A stretch of 64,000 bases of DNA from Flavobacterium sp. PMTSA4 (GTDB taxonomy: Bacteria > Bacteroidota > Bacteroidia > Flavobacteriales > Flavobacteriaceae). The notes beneath the pieces were generated by a model, which saw nothing but the letters and a program-made list of their open reading frames with translations, was not told the DNA's origin and did not search any database. The DNA is taken from the NCBI RefSeq assembly GCF_032098525.1, contig NZ_CP134890.1, forward strand, positions 2,046,001 to 2,110,000, written 5' to 3'. Positions 19,642-27,299 of this stretch are shown here, one piece after another. Position numbers and translations under genes: made by a program. Position 1 is the first letter of the stretch. Each line of letters begins with the position of its first letter.

Positions 19642-21084
19642 ATGTCAATTTGGAATAGAAAATCATTAGACGTTTTATTATCAGAAGCAACCGAATCAGA
19701 AAAAGGATTAAAAAGAACTTTATCCTCTACATCACTGATTGCCTTAGGAATTGGAGCAATCATCGGTGCAGGTTTGTTTTCATTAACTGGAATTGCTGCT
19801 GCAGAACATGCTGGACCAGCAGTTACTTTATCTTTCGTTTTAGCAGCCGTTGGCTGTGCTTTTGCCGGACTTTGTTATGCTGAATTTGCCTCAATGATTC
19901 CTGTGGCAGGTAGTGCTTATACTTATTCCTATGCTACAATGGGAGAATTCATGGCATGGATTATAGGTTGGGATTTAGTATTAGAATATGCGCTTGGTGC
20001 TGCAACAGTAGGTGTTAGCTGGTCGAGATATTTCCTAGAATTATTAAACAAGTTCGGGATTCATTTGCCGCCAGACTTAATTTGTTCTCCATGGGAAACG
20101 CTAAAGCTTGGTGACGGAACTGTCATTGAAGGCGGAATAATAAACTTACCGGCAATTGTCATTGTGTCTTTACTTTCTTTATTGCTTATTCGTGGAACTA
20201 AAGAATCTGCTGGAATAAATAACTTCCTTGTGGTTCTTAAAGTTGCTGTTGTAATTTTATTTATTGTTCTAGGCTGGAGTTATATCAATGAAGCAAATTA
20301 CCATCCTTACATTCCAGAAAATACAGGTGTTAAAGGAGAGTTCGGTTGGTCTGGAATTGCCGCTGGAGCTGGAACTGTTTTCTTTGCCTTTATTGGTTTT
20401 GATGCAGTATCAACTGCTGCGCAAGAGGCTAAAAATCCTCAGAAAGGTATGCCAATAGGTATTCTTGGTTCCTTGATAATCTGTACCATTTTATATGTTC
20501 TTTTTGCTCACGTAATGACTGGATTGGTTCCTTATACTCAATTTGTTGGGGATGCTAAGCCTGCAGCTACTGCTTTTGCAGCAACTCCTTATACTTTTTT
20601 ACAAACAGGTCTAATCGTTGCTATTCTTGCGGGTTACACTTCGGTAATGTTAGTGATGTTGATGGGACAAAGCCGTGTGTTCTATACTATGAGTAACGAT
20701 GGTTTATTACCTAAATTCTTCAGCGAAATCCATTCTAAGTTCAGAACGCCATGGAAAACTAACCTTTTCTTCCTAGTGTTCGTAAGTTTGTTTGCTGGTT
20801 TTGTACCAGTATCCGACTTAGGTCACATGGTAAGTATCGGAACTCTTTTAGCATTCGTTTTAGTTTGTATTGGCGTATTGGTTATGCGCAAGAAAATGCC
20901 AGATGCACCAAGATCATTCAAAACGCCGTTGGTACCTTTTGTTCCTTTAGCAGGAGTAGTAGTTTGTTTTTACTTAATGTATTCTTTACCACAAGAAAGC
21001 TGGATTCGACTTATCGTTTGGATGGCTTTAGGTATTGTTATTTATTTTGCTTACGGTAAAAAGAACAGCAAACTCAACAAATAA
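19642..21084 (+). CDS. APC-family amino acid permease
   Basis: This 480-residue inner-membrane transporter has about 12 hydrophobic helices. The first carries the APC unwound-helix substrate motif GIGAIIGAGLFSLTG (about 36-50). A second conserved stretch, AFIGFDAVSTAAQEAKNP, sits in helix 6. The sequence most resembles the cationic amino acid transporter branch of the APC superfamily, but the substrate is not fixed by what is visible. It has its own -7 box and a strong terminator and appears monocistronic. Confidence 0.92.
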   Translation: MSIWNRKSLDVLLSEATESEKGLKRTLSSTSLIALGIGAIIGAGLFSLTGIAAAEHAGPAVTLSFVLAAVGCAFAGLCYAEFASMIPVAGSAYTYSYATMGEFMAWIIGWDLVLEYALGAATVGVSWSRYFLELLNKFGIHLPPDLICSPWETLKLGDGTVIEGGIINLPAIVIVSLLSLLLIRGTKESAGINNFLVVLKVAVVILFIVLGWSYINEANYHPYIPENTGVKGEFGWSGIAAGAGTVFFAFIGFDAVSTAAQEAKNPQKGMPIGILGSLIICTILYVLFAHVMTGLVPYTQFVGDAKPAATAFAATPYTFLQTGLIVAILAGYTSVMLVMLMGQSRVFYTMSNDGLLPKFFSEIHSKFRTPWKTNLFFLVFVSLFAGFVPVSDLGHMVSIGTLLAFVLVCIGVLVMRKKMPDAPRSFKTPLVPFVPLAGVVVCFYLMYSLPQESWIRLIVWMALGIVIYFAYGKKNSKLNK

Positions 21085-21108
21085 TCTATCGTTTATATTA
21101 TACTAATT

Positions 21109-21140
21109 AAAGAGCTAAAGTTGTTTAGCTCTTTTTTTAT
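21109..21140 (+). terminator. Intrinsic terminator after amino acid permease
   Basis: An 11-bp perfect stem (AAAGAGCTAAA / TTTAGCTCTTT) around GTTG, followed by T7, lies 25 bp after the stop. Confidence 0.9.
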
Positions 21141-21189
21141 TTTAGTAATTCTTGTTCAAAGCTTTTTATTTTTTCCGATATTTGTAGTG

Positions 21190-21252
21190 ATGAAAAGTTG
21201 GGAAGAATTATTATTACTTTTAAAATACCTCATCAAGAGAAATCCTGAATGA
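21190..21252 (+). other. Possible 20-codon micro-ORF upstream of hmgA
   Basis: ATG at 21190 opens a 20-codon frame (MKSWEELLLLLKYLIKRNPE) ending TGA at 21252, about 95 bp ahead of hmgA. A near-match -7 box (GATATTTG, 21177-21184) lies just upstream. It may be a leader peptide, a remnant of a larger gene or chance; nothing proves translation. Confidence 0.2.
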
Positions 21253-21347
21253 AGGATTAAATGTGCAAATTAGTCAAACTGGCTAACTTCATCTAAGTCA
21301 ATTGACACACTTAACACAACAATTGTCTAATTAACACATTTATTACA

Positions 21348-22502
21348 ATGCCTTTATATCACAAATTAGGTCAGATTCCGCCAAAGCGTCACACTCAATT
21401 CCGAAAGCCGAATGGTGATTTGTATTATGAGCAGCTTTTTGGCACCATAGGTTTTGATGGTATGTACACGAATTCCTATCACGTGCACCGTCCAACTATG
21501 GTCAAGGAAATTAAAAACCAATACTCTGTAGCACCTAAAATTGCTAAAAACAATAACATACAATCCTATAGATTACGTGGTTTCCAAGTAAAACCTGAGA
21601 ACGATTACCTTGAAAGCAGAAAGATTGTTTTAACCAATTCCGACTGTCATATTGTTTTGGCTGCGCCAAAGAAGTCAACGACGGACTATTTCTATAAAAA
21701 TACCGATTCTGATGAAATGCTTTTCATCCATCGTGGTTCTGGGAAATTAAGAACCATGCTTGGTAATCTCGATTTCAAATACGGAGACTATTTAATCATC
21801 CCACGTGGAATGATTTACAAGATAGACTTCGATACCGAAGACAATCGTTTGTTTATCGTCGAGTCGCATCGCCCTATTTATACCCCAAAACGTTACCGCA
21901 ACTGGTTCGGACAATTGCTGGAGCACTCGCCTTTTTGCGAACGCGACATCCGACGTCCTGAGGAGCTCGAAACGCATGATGAAACCGGTGAATTTCTTAT
22001 CAAGATTAAAAAGAAAGACGAAATTATCGATATGATTTATGCTTCACATCCGTTTGACGTTGTGGGTTATGATGGCTACAATTATCCGTATGCCTTTTCT
22101 ATTCACGACTTCGAACCTATAACTGGTCGCATTCATCAACCGCCACCAGTGCACCAAACTTTTGAAACCGATGCTTTCGTGGTGTGTTCGTTTGTGCCTA
22201 GATTGTACGATTATCATCCGCAATCTATTCCGGCGCCGTATAACCACAGCAACATCGATTCGGATGAAGTGCTTTATTATGTTGACGGAGATTTTATGAG
22301 TCGAAATGACATTGAAGCTGGGCATATTTCGTTGCATCCTGCTGGAATTCCTCACGGACCACACCCAGGAGCAACCGAAAGAAGCATAGGAAAAACAGAC
22401 ACTCAGGAACTGGCAGTAATGGTCGATACCTTCAAGCCATTGATGGTAACCGAAGAAGCCATGAAGATTGCCGATGATAAATACTATCAGTCCTGGTTGT
22501 AA
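21348..22502 (+). CDS. hmgA: Homogentisate 1,2-dioxygenase
   Basis: The enzyme opens the homogentisate ring to maleylacetoacetate in tyrosine and phenylalanine catabolism. The 384-residue cupin-fold protein begins MPLYHKLGQIPPKRHTQF, typical of the short bacterial form. Probable Fe(II) ligands are H300 and an acid in HSNIDSDE (D306 or E307) and H336 in GIPHGPHPG. Its codon use is richer in G and C than most of the window. hppD, which makes homogentisate, follows 146 bp later on the same strand, so the two form a pathway pair. A 263-bp spacer precedes it. Confidence 0.95.
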   Translation: MPLYHKLGQIPPKRHTQFRKPNGDLYYEQLFGTIGFDGMYTNSYHVHRPTMVKEIKNQYSVAPKIAKNNNIQSYRLRGFQVKPENDYLESRKIVLTNSDCHIVLAAPKKSTTDYFYKNTDSDEMLFIHRGSGKLRTMLGNLDFKYGDYLIIPRGMIYKIDFDTEDNRLFIVESHRPIYTPKRYRNWFGQLLEHSPFCERDIRRPEELETHDETGEFLIKIKKKDEIIDMIYASHPFDVVGYDGYNYPYAFSIHDFEPITGRIHQPPPVHQTFETDAFVVCSFVPRLYDYHPQSIPAPYNHSNIDSDEVLYYVDGDFMSRNDIEAGHISLHPAGIPHGPHPGATERSIGKTDTQELAVMVDTFKPLMVTEEAMKIADDKYYQSWL

Positions 22503-22648
22503 GCCTTGATAGAAAAAAGAACAAAGAACAAAGAGAAAAGAACAACTATTGTTCAAAAAATGAAACACAATTAAGAATCAAGAAAGAAAACGAATAAAAT
22601 AAGTATCTATATTCTATTATCTTTCTTCTTTCTTCTAAAAAATAGATT

Positions 22649-23809
22649 ATGAGTAACGAAATAAAATCAGTCGAGTATGGACTCGAGAAAATATTTGAAG
22701 GAGCGCAAGACTTCCTTCCATTGCTAGGAACAGATTATGTTGAATTCTATGTGGGAAACGCTAAGCAAGCGGCTCACTTTTACAAAACCGCCTTCGGGTT
22801 TCAATCGTTTGCTTATGCAGGATTGGAAACGGGGTTGAAAGACCGTGCGTCTTATGTGTTGAAGCAAGACAAGATTCGTTTGGTGCTTACCACAGCTTTG
22901 AACAGTGACTCACCAATTGGCGAACACGTTAAAAAACATGGCGACGGTGTTAAAATCGTAGCCCTATGGGTTGAAGATGCGCGTTCGGCATTTGAAGAAA
23001 CTACCAAGCGCGGTGCCAAGGTTTATATGGAACCAACCGTGGAGACCGACGAGCATGGCGAAGTAGTTCGTGCGGGAATCTATACCTATGGCGAGACTGT
23101 GCACATGTTTGTAGAACGCAAGAACTATAACGGCGCTTTCCTGCCGGGTTATAAAGAATGGAAGTCAGATTACAATCCGGCACCGGTTGGTTTGAAATAT
23201 GTAGACCACATGGTGGGCAATGTTGGTTGGAACCAAATGAATGTATGGGTAAAATGGTATGAAGATGTCATGGGCTTTGTCAACTTCCTGTCGTTTGACG
23301 ACAAGCAAATTACTACCGAATACTCGGCGCTTATGAGTAAGGTGATGAGTAACGGAAACGGTCGCATTAAGTTCCCAATTAACGAACCGGCCGAAGGTAA
23401 GAAACGCTCGCAGATAGAAGAATACTTAGACTTCTATGAAGGTGCAGGCGTGCAACACATAGCGGTCGCTACGGATGATATTATTACTACCGTTGCCGAC
23501 ATGCGTTCTCGTGGCGTTGAGTTTTTAAGTACACCTCCGCAGGCGTACTACGATGCCATTCCGGAGCGTTTAAAAGACCATATGGATAAGTTTAAAGAAG
23601 ATATCAACGAGCTTCAAAAGTTAGGTATCATGATTGATGCGGACGACGAAGGTTATCTGCTTCAAATCTTCACGAAGCCAGTAGAAGACCGACCAACATT
23701 ATTCTTTGAAATCATTCAACGAATGGGTGCTCGTGGTTTTGGTGCTGGAAACTTCAAAGCCTTATTTGAGTCAATAGAAAGAGAACAAGCCCTACGCGGA
23801 ACATTGTAG
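22649..23809 (+). CDS. hppD: 4-hydroxyphenylpyruvate dioxygenase
   Basis: HppD converts 4-hydroxyphenylpyruvate to homogentisate. The 386 residues contain two glyoxalase/bleomycin-type modules: an N-terminal one (DYVEFYVGNAKQAAHFYKTA, about 30-160) and a catalytic C-terminal one. The iron ligands are H187 (KYVDHMVGNV), H270 (GVQHIAVATDD) and E354 (LFFEIIQRMG). The C-terminal gating helix FGAGNFKALFESIEREQ is intact. It follows hmgA and ends in a strong terminator. The next functionally linked catabolic gene (tryptophan dioxygenase) lies 4.3 kb away, beyond an accessory patch. Confidence 0.97.
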   Translation: MSNEIKSVEYGLEKIFEGAQDFLPLLGTDYVEFYVGNAKQAAHFYKTAFGFQSFAYAGLETGLKDRASYVLKQDKIRLVLTTALNSDSPIGEHVKKHGDGVKIVALWVEDARSAFEETTKRGAKVYMEPTVETDEHGEVVRAGIYTYGETVHMFVERKNYNGAFLPGYKEWKSDYNPAPVGLKYVDHMVGNVGWNQMNVWVKWYEDVMGFVNFLSFDDKQITTEYSALMSKVMSNGNGRIKFPINEPAEGKKRSQIEEYLDFYEGAGVQHIAVATDDIITTVADMRSRGVEFLSTPPQAYYDAIPERLKDHMDKFKEDINELQKLGIMIDADDEGYLLQIFTKPVEDRPTLFFEIIQRMGARGFGAGNFKALFESIEREQALRGTL

Positions 23810-23838
23810 ATTTCGACTTGTTTTTACATATTCAATAA

Positions 23839-23870
23839 AAAAAGCAACTTGGTTTCAAGTTGCTTTTTTG
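23839..23870 (+). terminator. Intrinsic terminator after hppD
   Basis: A 13-bp perfect stem (AAAAAGCAACTTG / CAAGTTGCTTTTT) around GTTT ends in a T-run, 29 bp after the hppD stop. Confidence 0.92.
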
Positions 23871-23927
23871 TTTTATAATTTTTCTAACAATCCATTATTT
23901 ATTCTTTCCCATTTTGATTATGCCTCA

Positions 23928-24209
23928 TTAACATTCAATAGAAAAAAAGACTGAGATATAATACAAAAACACAATTATAGGGATAATGCTTATCAATGTT
24001 GCAACTATTTTACTTTTTACGTCACTTTTGTAAACTATAATCAAGATTAAATTTGCTAAAGCACACGAAAATAATATACAAAACGCTACTATCAATACTA
24101 TTGAAACCCATCCAGTAACAATATCTAATTTATCTGTTACTAATAAGAGGAAAACCCAAAGAGCAAACGCAATCAATATTTTAATTGAATTGTTTTTTAA
24201 TTTTTGCAT
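23928..24209 (-). CDS. Small three-helix membrane protein
   Basis: This 93-residue frame encodes three hydrophobic segments (about 10-27, 33-57, 68-89) joined by short charged turns (LVTDKLD, YKSDVKSK). I recognise no family. It starts with ATG at 24209, is antisense to the flanking catabolic genes and opens the accessory patch. AT-rich codon use matches the host. It could be a small inner-membrane protein of unknown role; no partner is obvious. Confidence 0.55.
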   Translation of the reverse strand: MQKLKNNSIKILIAFALWVFLLLVTDKLDIVTGWVSIVLIVAFCILFSCALANLILIIVYKSDVKSKIVATLISIIPIIVFLYYISVFFSIEC

Positions 24210-24288
24210 GCCTACAAATTATTTAATTGATTTTAATTTCTTCTTTACATTTAAACTTTTATTATCAATTCATTCCAAACCCAATCAA

Positions 24289-24426
24289 CAACCTCCAACC
24301 GCGCGTCAGTTCGAGTGGTTTTTGTGTAACGCAGTGGAGCAAAAAGTGTATCGAGAACCCAACTTGCATCTCGATACATTTTTAATAGACCTTTGGTCTA
24401 TCAAAAACACTCGATGTGACGGAGTG
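24289..24426 (+). repeat. 138-bp palindromic interspersed repeat, copy 1
   Basis: This element shares its whole 138-bp length with 25087-25224 at high identity. Its ends are inverted (TCGAGTGGTTTTTG near the left, CAAAAACACTCGA near the right). The inside holds two nested hairpins, GTATCGAGA/TCTCGATAC and ATAGACC/GGTCTAT. It has no coding capacity that makes sense. It looks like the REP/MITE-like intergenic elements I recall from Flavobacterium genomes. Confidence 0.8.
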
Positions 24427-24480
24427 GCGGGTTTTGATTATTATACTATTTTATATTTTTAAACGACCCTAACACTTAGT

Positions 24481-25029
24481 TTACTTCTTATTAAAATCAT
24501 AGTGAAACCCTTCCATAATTTCGATTGCCTCTTCTTTTAAGGCGTCGTATTTTTCATCCAAACACACAAAGGTTGTGGTGTAACCCACTTCGTCATAGAG
24601 CTGCAAATATTGCACTAGGGTTAACGCATCGCCTTGGTCAACCATATGATAAACCAACTTGTATGCCGGATGACCATCAATGGTAACGGCGGCTTCTTCT
24701 TGTAGTTTAATGTTGTGTAGCGTGAGGTAGTTTTTATTGATTTGCATAAATTTATTAAAGTCGAGCTCCTCGCCTTTGTGGCTTATGATATTCAAATTGA
24801 TATTGCTGTTAAACTCCTCTTCGTTTGCGTTATCATTTTTCATTAGCAATATCGGCATGCCTGCATGTAGTTCTTCCTTTTTGATTTCCCAGTCCTCAGG
24901 ATAGGTAATTGTTACGCCATGTTCTGAATGAAAGGTTGCTTTTTTTACTTCTTTTTTGGCACACCCAAAGCTCAATACCATCATACTTAACCCTAGCATT
25001 ACCATTCCTAATCTTCTTTTTTTACTCAT
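24481..25029 (-). CDS. PsbP/DcrB-like lipoprotein
   Basis: The 182-residue product has a lipoprotein signal with lipobox LSFGC (Cys 23). A compact alpha/beta domain follows, starting FHSEHGVTITYPEDWEIKK, which resembles the Mog1/PsbP-like fold found in DcrB and DUF1795 proteins (GHPAYKLVYHMVDQGDALTLVQYLQLYDEVGYTT as the central sheet, quoted here only in part by meaning). Fold assignment is by pattern and not certain; function is unknown. The gene is bracketed by two direct copies of the 138-bp repeat, which suggests it came with them or can be lost by recombination. Confidence 0.7.
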   Translation of the reverse strand: MSKKRRLGMVMLGLSMMVLSFGCAKKEVKKATFHSEHGVTITYPEDWEIKKEELHAGMPILLMKNDNANEEEFNSNINLNIISHKGEELDFNKFMQINKNYLTLHNIKLQEEAAVTIDGHPAYKLVYHMVDQGDALTLVQYLQLYDEVGYTTTFVCLDEKYDALKEEAIEIMEGFHYDFNKK

Positions 25030-25086
25030 TTTTAATTTTTTAGTTTTTATTGCTATTTATTGCTGTTGTTCTTTAAATTCTTTCCC

Positions 25087-25224
25087 CAACCTCCAACCAC
25101 GCGTCAGTTCGAGTGGTTTTTGTGGAACGCAGTGGAGCAAAAATTGTATCGAGAACTCCACTTGCATCTCGATACATTTTTAATAACCCTACGGGCTATC
25201 AAAAACACTCGATGTGACGGAGTG
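25087..25224 (+). repeat. 138-bp palindromic interspersed repeat, copy 2
   Basis: This is a direct copy of 24289-24426, same length and orientation. The inner hairpin reads ATAACCC/GGGCTAT in place of ATAGACC/GGTCTAT, so one base pair changed on both sides (A-T to C-G). This hints that the fold is maintained. Confidence 0.8.
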
Positions 25225-25240
25225 TTGACTTGCTTTCTCT

Positions 25241-25292
25241 CCAACCCCAATCAACAACCCCTTTCAAAAGAAAAAGGTTGTTGCGGTTTGGG
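25241..25292. repeat. Long imperfect hairpin next to repeat copy 2
   Basis: CAACAACC and GGTTGTTG pair and extend both ways into CCCAAT.../...GTTTGGG, with a purine/pyrimidine loop. A 14-bp piece (CCCAATCAACAACC, 25246-25259) is repeated directly at 24280-24293, ahead of repeat copy 1. No T-run follows, so it is not a standard terminator. Confidence 0.5.
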
Positions 25293-25380
25293 TGTACATT
25301 AGTTTCAAATATACTTTTTTTTACTATTGGTTGGCTGATTTTTATTGCAATCCGATTGGTTGCTCTAACCTTTCTGTTTT

Positions 25381-26313
25381 TTACAGCGGCGTCATCATTG
25401 CTGTTACGTCAAAAACAGTTACCCCTGTTGATAGTTCCACCAGCATGTCTTTCGGTTTGTAATTAGGATCCGTGAAACGGAAAGTAGCCTCGTCTACTAT
25501 GGTGCTTTTTACTACTGCCGCGCCGCCATTAAGCGTGCTTACGGTGGTGCCGGTTTCTACTAATAAAATTGTGGCATTGTCTATGCCTATATTGGTTGTA
25601 TCATCGATAGCCATCAAGTTGAACGTAAGTTCTACATCGCTAATGTAGATTACACCCCATTCGCGGCATTTTCTGCGTTTGCTGCTGTTCTCCTCTTCGT
25701 TGTAAAACGTATCTACCTCATCCCACACTTTTTTAATCACGCGGTCGGCTTCTTCATGAAGGTTGGCTACGTTTTCTTGTTGGTTGTCGTATTCGTCTTT
25801 AAGGCTACTTTGATTGGCGTTTTTGGCATTAAATTCATCTACAGCAGCATTCACTTCTGAGGTTCTAGGATTATCCATAGACAATCCGCCAGCTCCTACT
25901 CTCGCGTCATCGCCCGTATTAATGCGTTCTCCCCATAGAGCCAAATCTTGATGACTAGTTAGCGGCGGAACGCTATCGCTACTGACATCCAGTTGAAAAA
26001 ATGCGCGCTGCTGTGGCGTATATTTTCCTCGTGCAACTCCTAAATTAAACACTTGAAAAAAGTGACTGACATACGTTCTGGCATTTACAAACGTTTGCGC
26101 TACTCCAGCAGTTGCACCAACTTGTGCCGCTAATGCGTTTCCACGCTTTTGCAACGCCACTTTGTAGTCGGGTTGAATAACATCAAGTCGTGAAATAGTA
26201 GGCGCAGTTAAAAATTGGTTGGCAGCTGGTATGCTGTCGTTTTTAGATTTGGCTTGGGTTAATGCTTTGTCGCGTGCAGCATCGCTTTGAGGTAATCTTC
26301 GTGAAATTGGCAT
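25381..26313 (-). CDS. Unrecognised 310-residue protein with C-terminal beta domain
   Basis: I do not recognise this protein. It begins MPISRRLPQSDAARDKALTQ with no signal peptide. Residues 1-215 look mostly helical: an Ala-rich N-terminal segment, then a charged helix (DEYDNQQENVANLHEEADRV) and a basic SSKRRKCRE turn. From about residue 225 a beta-rich domain follows (GVIYISDVELTFNLMAIDDT ... VETGTTVSTLNGGAAVVKST), vaguely like a carboxypeptidase-regulatory or transthyretin-like fold. Its G+C content is clearly higher than in its flanks, which suggests transfer. Upstream on the same strand are five 42-bp repeats. A hypothetical cytosolic or structural protein is all that can be said. Confidence 0.65.
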   Translation of the reverse strand: MPISRRLPQSDAARDKALTQAKSKNDSIPAANQFLTAPTISRLDVIQPDYKVALQKRGNALAAQVGATAGVAQTFVNARTYVSHFFQVFNLGVARGKYTPQQRAFFQLDVSSDSVPPLTSHQDLALWGERINTGDDARVGAGGLSMDNPRTSEVNAAVDEFNAKNANQSSLKDEYDNQQENVANLHEEADRVIKKVWDEVDTFYNEEENSSKRRKCREWGVIYISDVELTFNLMAIDDTTNIGIDNATILLVETGTTVSTLNGGAAVVKSTIVDEATFRFTDPNYKPKDMLVELSTGVTVFDVTAMMTPL

Positions 26314-26368
26314 AATTAATTAAAATTAAAAGGTTAATATTTATTTATGTTTGTTTTTTTTGCGCTGG

Positions 26369-26578
26369 GAGACCATGCATTAGACTTAATTCATGTCCTT
26401 TCCGTTCTGTGAGACCATGCATTAGACTTAATTTATATCCTTTCCGTTCTGGGAGACCATACATTAGACTTAATTTATATCCTTTCCGTTCTGGGAGACC
26501 ATACATTAGACTTAATTTATATCCTTTCCGTTCTGGGAGACTATGCATTAGACTTAATTTATATCCCTTCCGTTCTCT
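26369..26578. repeat. Five tandem 42-bp repeats
   Basis: Units start at 26369, 26411, 26453, 26495 and 26537 and share GAGACCATGCATTAGACTTA-type sequence, with few changes. Two neighbouring units (26453, 26495) are identical. Because 42 is a multiple of three, both strands stay open through the array; the minus-strand frame 26345-26548 would encode 14-residue repeats (LPERKGYKLSLMYG). It ends 31 bp before the 310-residue gene start. It is best read as a VNTR in that gene's 5' region. Confidence 0.9.
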
Positions 26579-27122
26579 TAAAACTGCATTTTAACCTCAA
26601 TTATTTTCTATTCCTTCTAAAAAACTGTACTCTTCATTAAAAGCATGCCTCTTCCATGACCTATTCTTAGGTCTTTCAATTTTTATAAGTAAGAAAATGC
26701 GTTGATTAAAGTTAATGGGAAGTGTTTCTAACTTGGTTAACTTTTAGGTAAAATACTTATAAATCCGATTAAGTGCAAAAATTGATTTGAAAATGATATT
26801 TGTACGTAAATTTTTTAAATAAATGACATCTTAAGTAGTACCATTAAATGTTAAATTATGTATAAAAAATTGTTGCCTACAATTAAACCTCATTTTTAAA
26901 AGCTGAAACACCATTATTCGATGAAATGCACTAGTTTTTGCATGAATTAGAGGCTTTGTGCACCAAATTAGTGTTGTTTACAAGGGTAAAATCCCTAAAA
27001 GTATTTCGATGAAAAGCTAATTTCTTTGAATAATCCTCAAAAAAGAGTCTTAAAAAGATGTTATCATTATTAAATTTGTGTTAAATATGGTTTTTTGTTT
27101 GGAATTTAATAACAACCTGTAT
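26579..27122. other. AT-rich gene-free stretch
   Basis: These 544 bp contain no credible coding frame on either strand. An imperfect inverted repeat (CACTAGTTTTTGC near 26927, GCACCAAATTAGTG near 26960) could fold. A near -7 box (GATATTTG) occurs around 26800. Nothing else stands out. Confidence 0.5.
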
Positions 27123-27130
27123 TACTTTTG
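27123..27130 (+). promoter_or_regulatory. -7 promoter box for small-RNA-like unit
   Basis: TACTTTTG followed by CGG is an exact match to TAnnTTTG with no coding start nearby. It precedes a hairpin-rich stretch and a terminator. Confidence 0.45.
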
Positions 27131-27135
27131 CGGCA

Positions 27136-27248
27136 TCAAAAACGAACGGGGTGGTTCCCGAAAGTTTTTAAGTAAATTTTCATAATTTATAGTTTTTTGG
27201 TTGGTTAATAGCATAAAAACTCAGTCATTAATTTGACTGGGTTTTTTT
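27136..27248 (+). ncRNA. Candidate small RNA or leader
   Basis: Between the -7 box at 27123 and a terminator at 27215-27248 lies about 110 bp without a coding frame. Near the 5' end AAAAAC, then CGGG, pair with CCCG, then GTTTTT (27139-27169), enclosing GTGGTT with a small internal loop. An AT-rich linker leads to the terminator. The DUF3108 gene starts 51 bp after it. It could be a free small RNA or a terminating leader of that operon; no Rfam family was recognised. Confidence 0.4.
27215..27248 (+). terminator. Intrinsic terminator upstream of the DUF3108 gene
   Basis: AAAACTCAGTCA and TGACTGGGTTTT form a 12-bp stem with one G-T pair and a 6-nt loop, ending in T7. It faces the plus strand but no annotated gene lies upstream. 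Confidence 0.85.
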
Positions 27249-27299
27249 GTTTTAATACTTTTGGAACAAATATTGTACTTACAGTAGAAAAAAGTAATA

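Noticed and set aside
22044..22568. 174-codon frame antisense to hmgA
   Set aside because: It mirrors the codon structure of hmgA, starts in the spacer and has no recognisable domain.
24190..24462. 90-codon open frame on the plus strand
   Set aside because: It runs through repeat copy 1 and has no protein-like pattern; the similar frame at 25060-25302 runs through copy 2.
24289..25224. Insertion sequence with terminal repeats
   Set aside because: The repeats are direct relative to each other and no transposase lies between or near them; only a MITE/REP-like status can be proposed.
26369..26578. CRISPR array or coding repeat protein
   Set aside because: Units are contiguous 42-bp copies without spacers. 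The repeat peptides on either strand look like a by-product of a period divisible by three, so no CDS was called.
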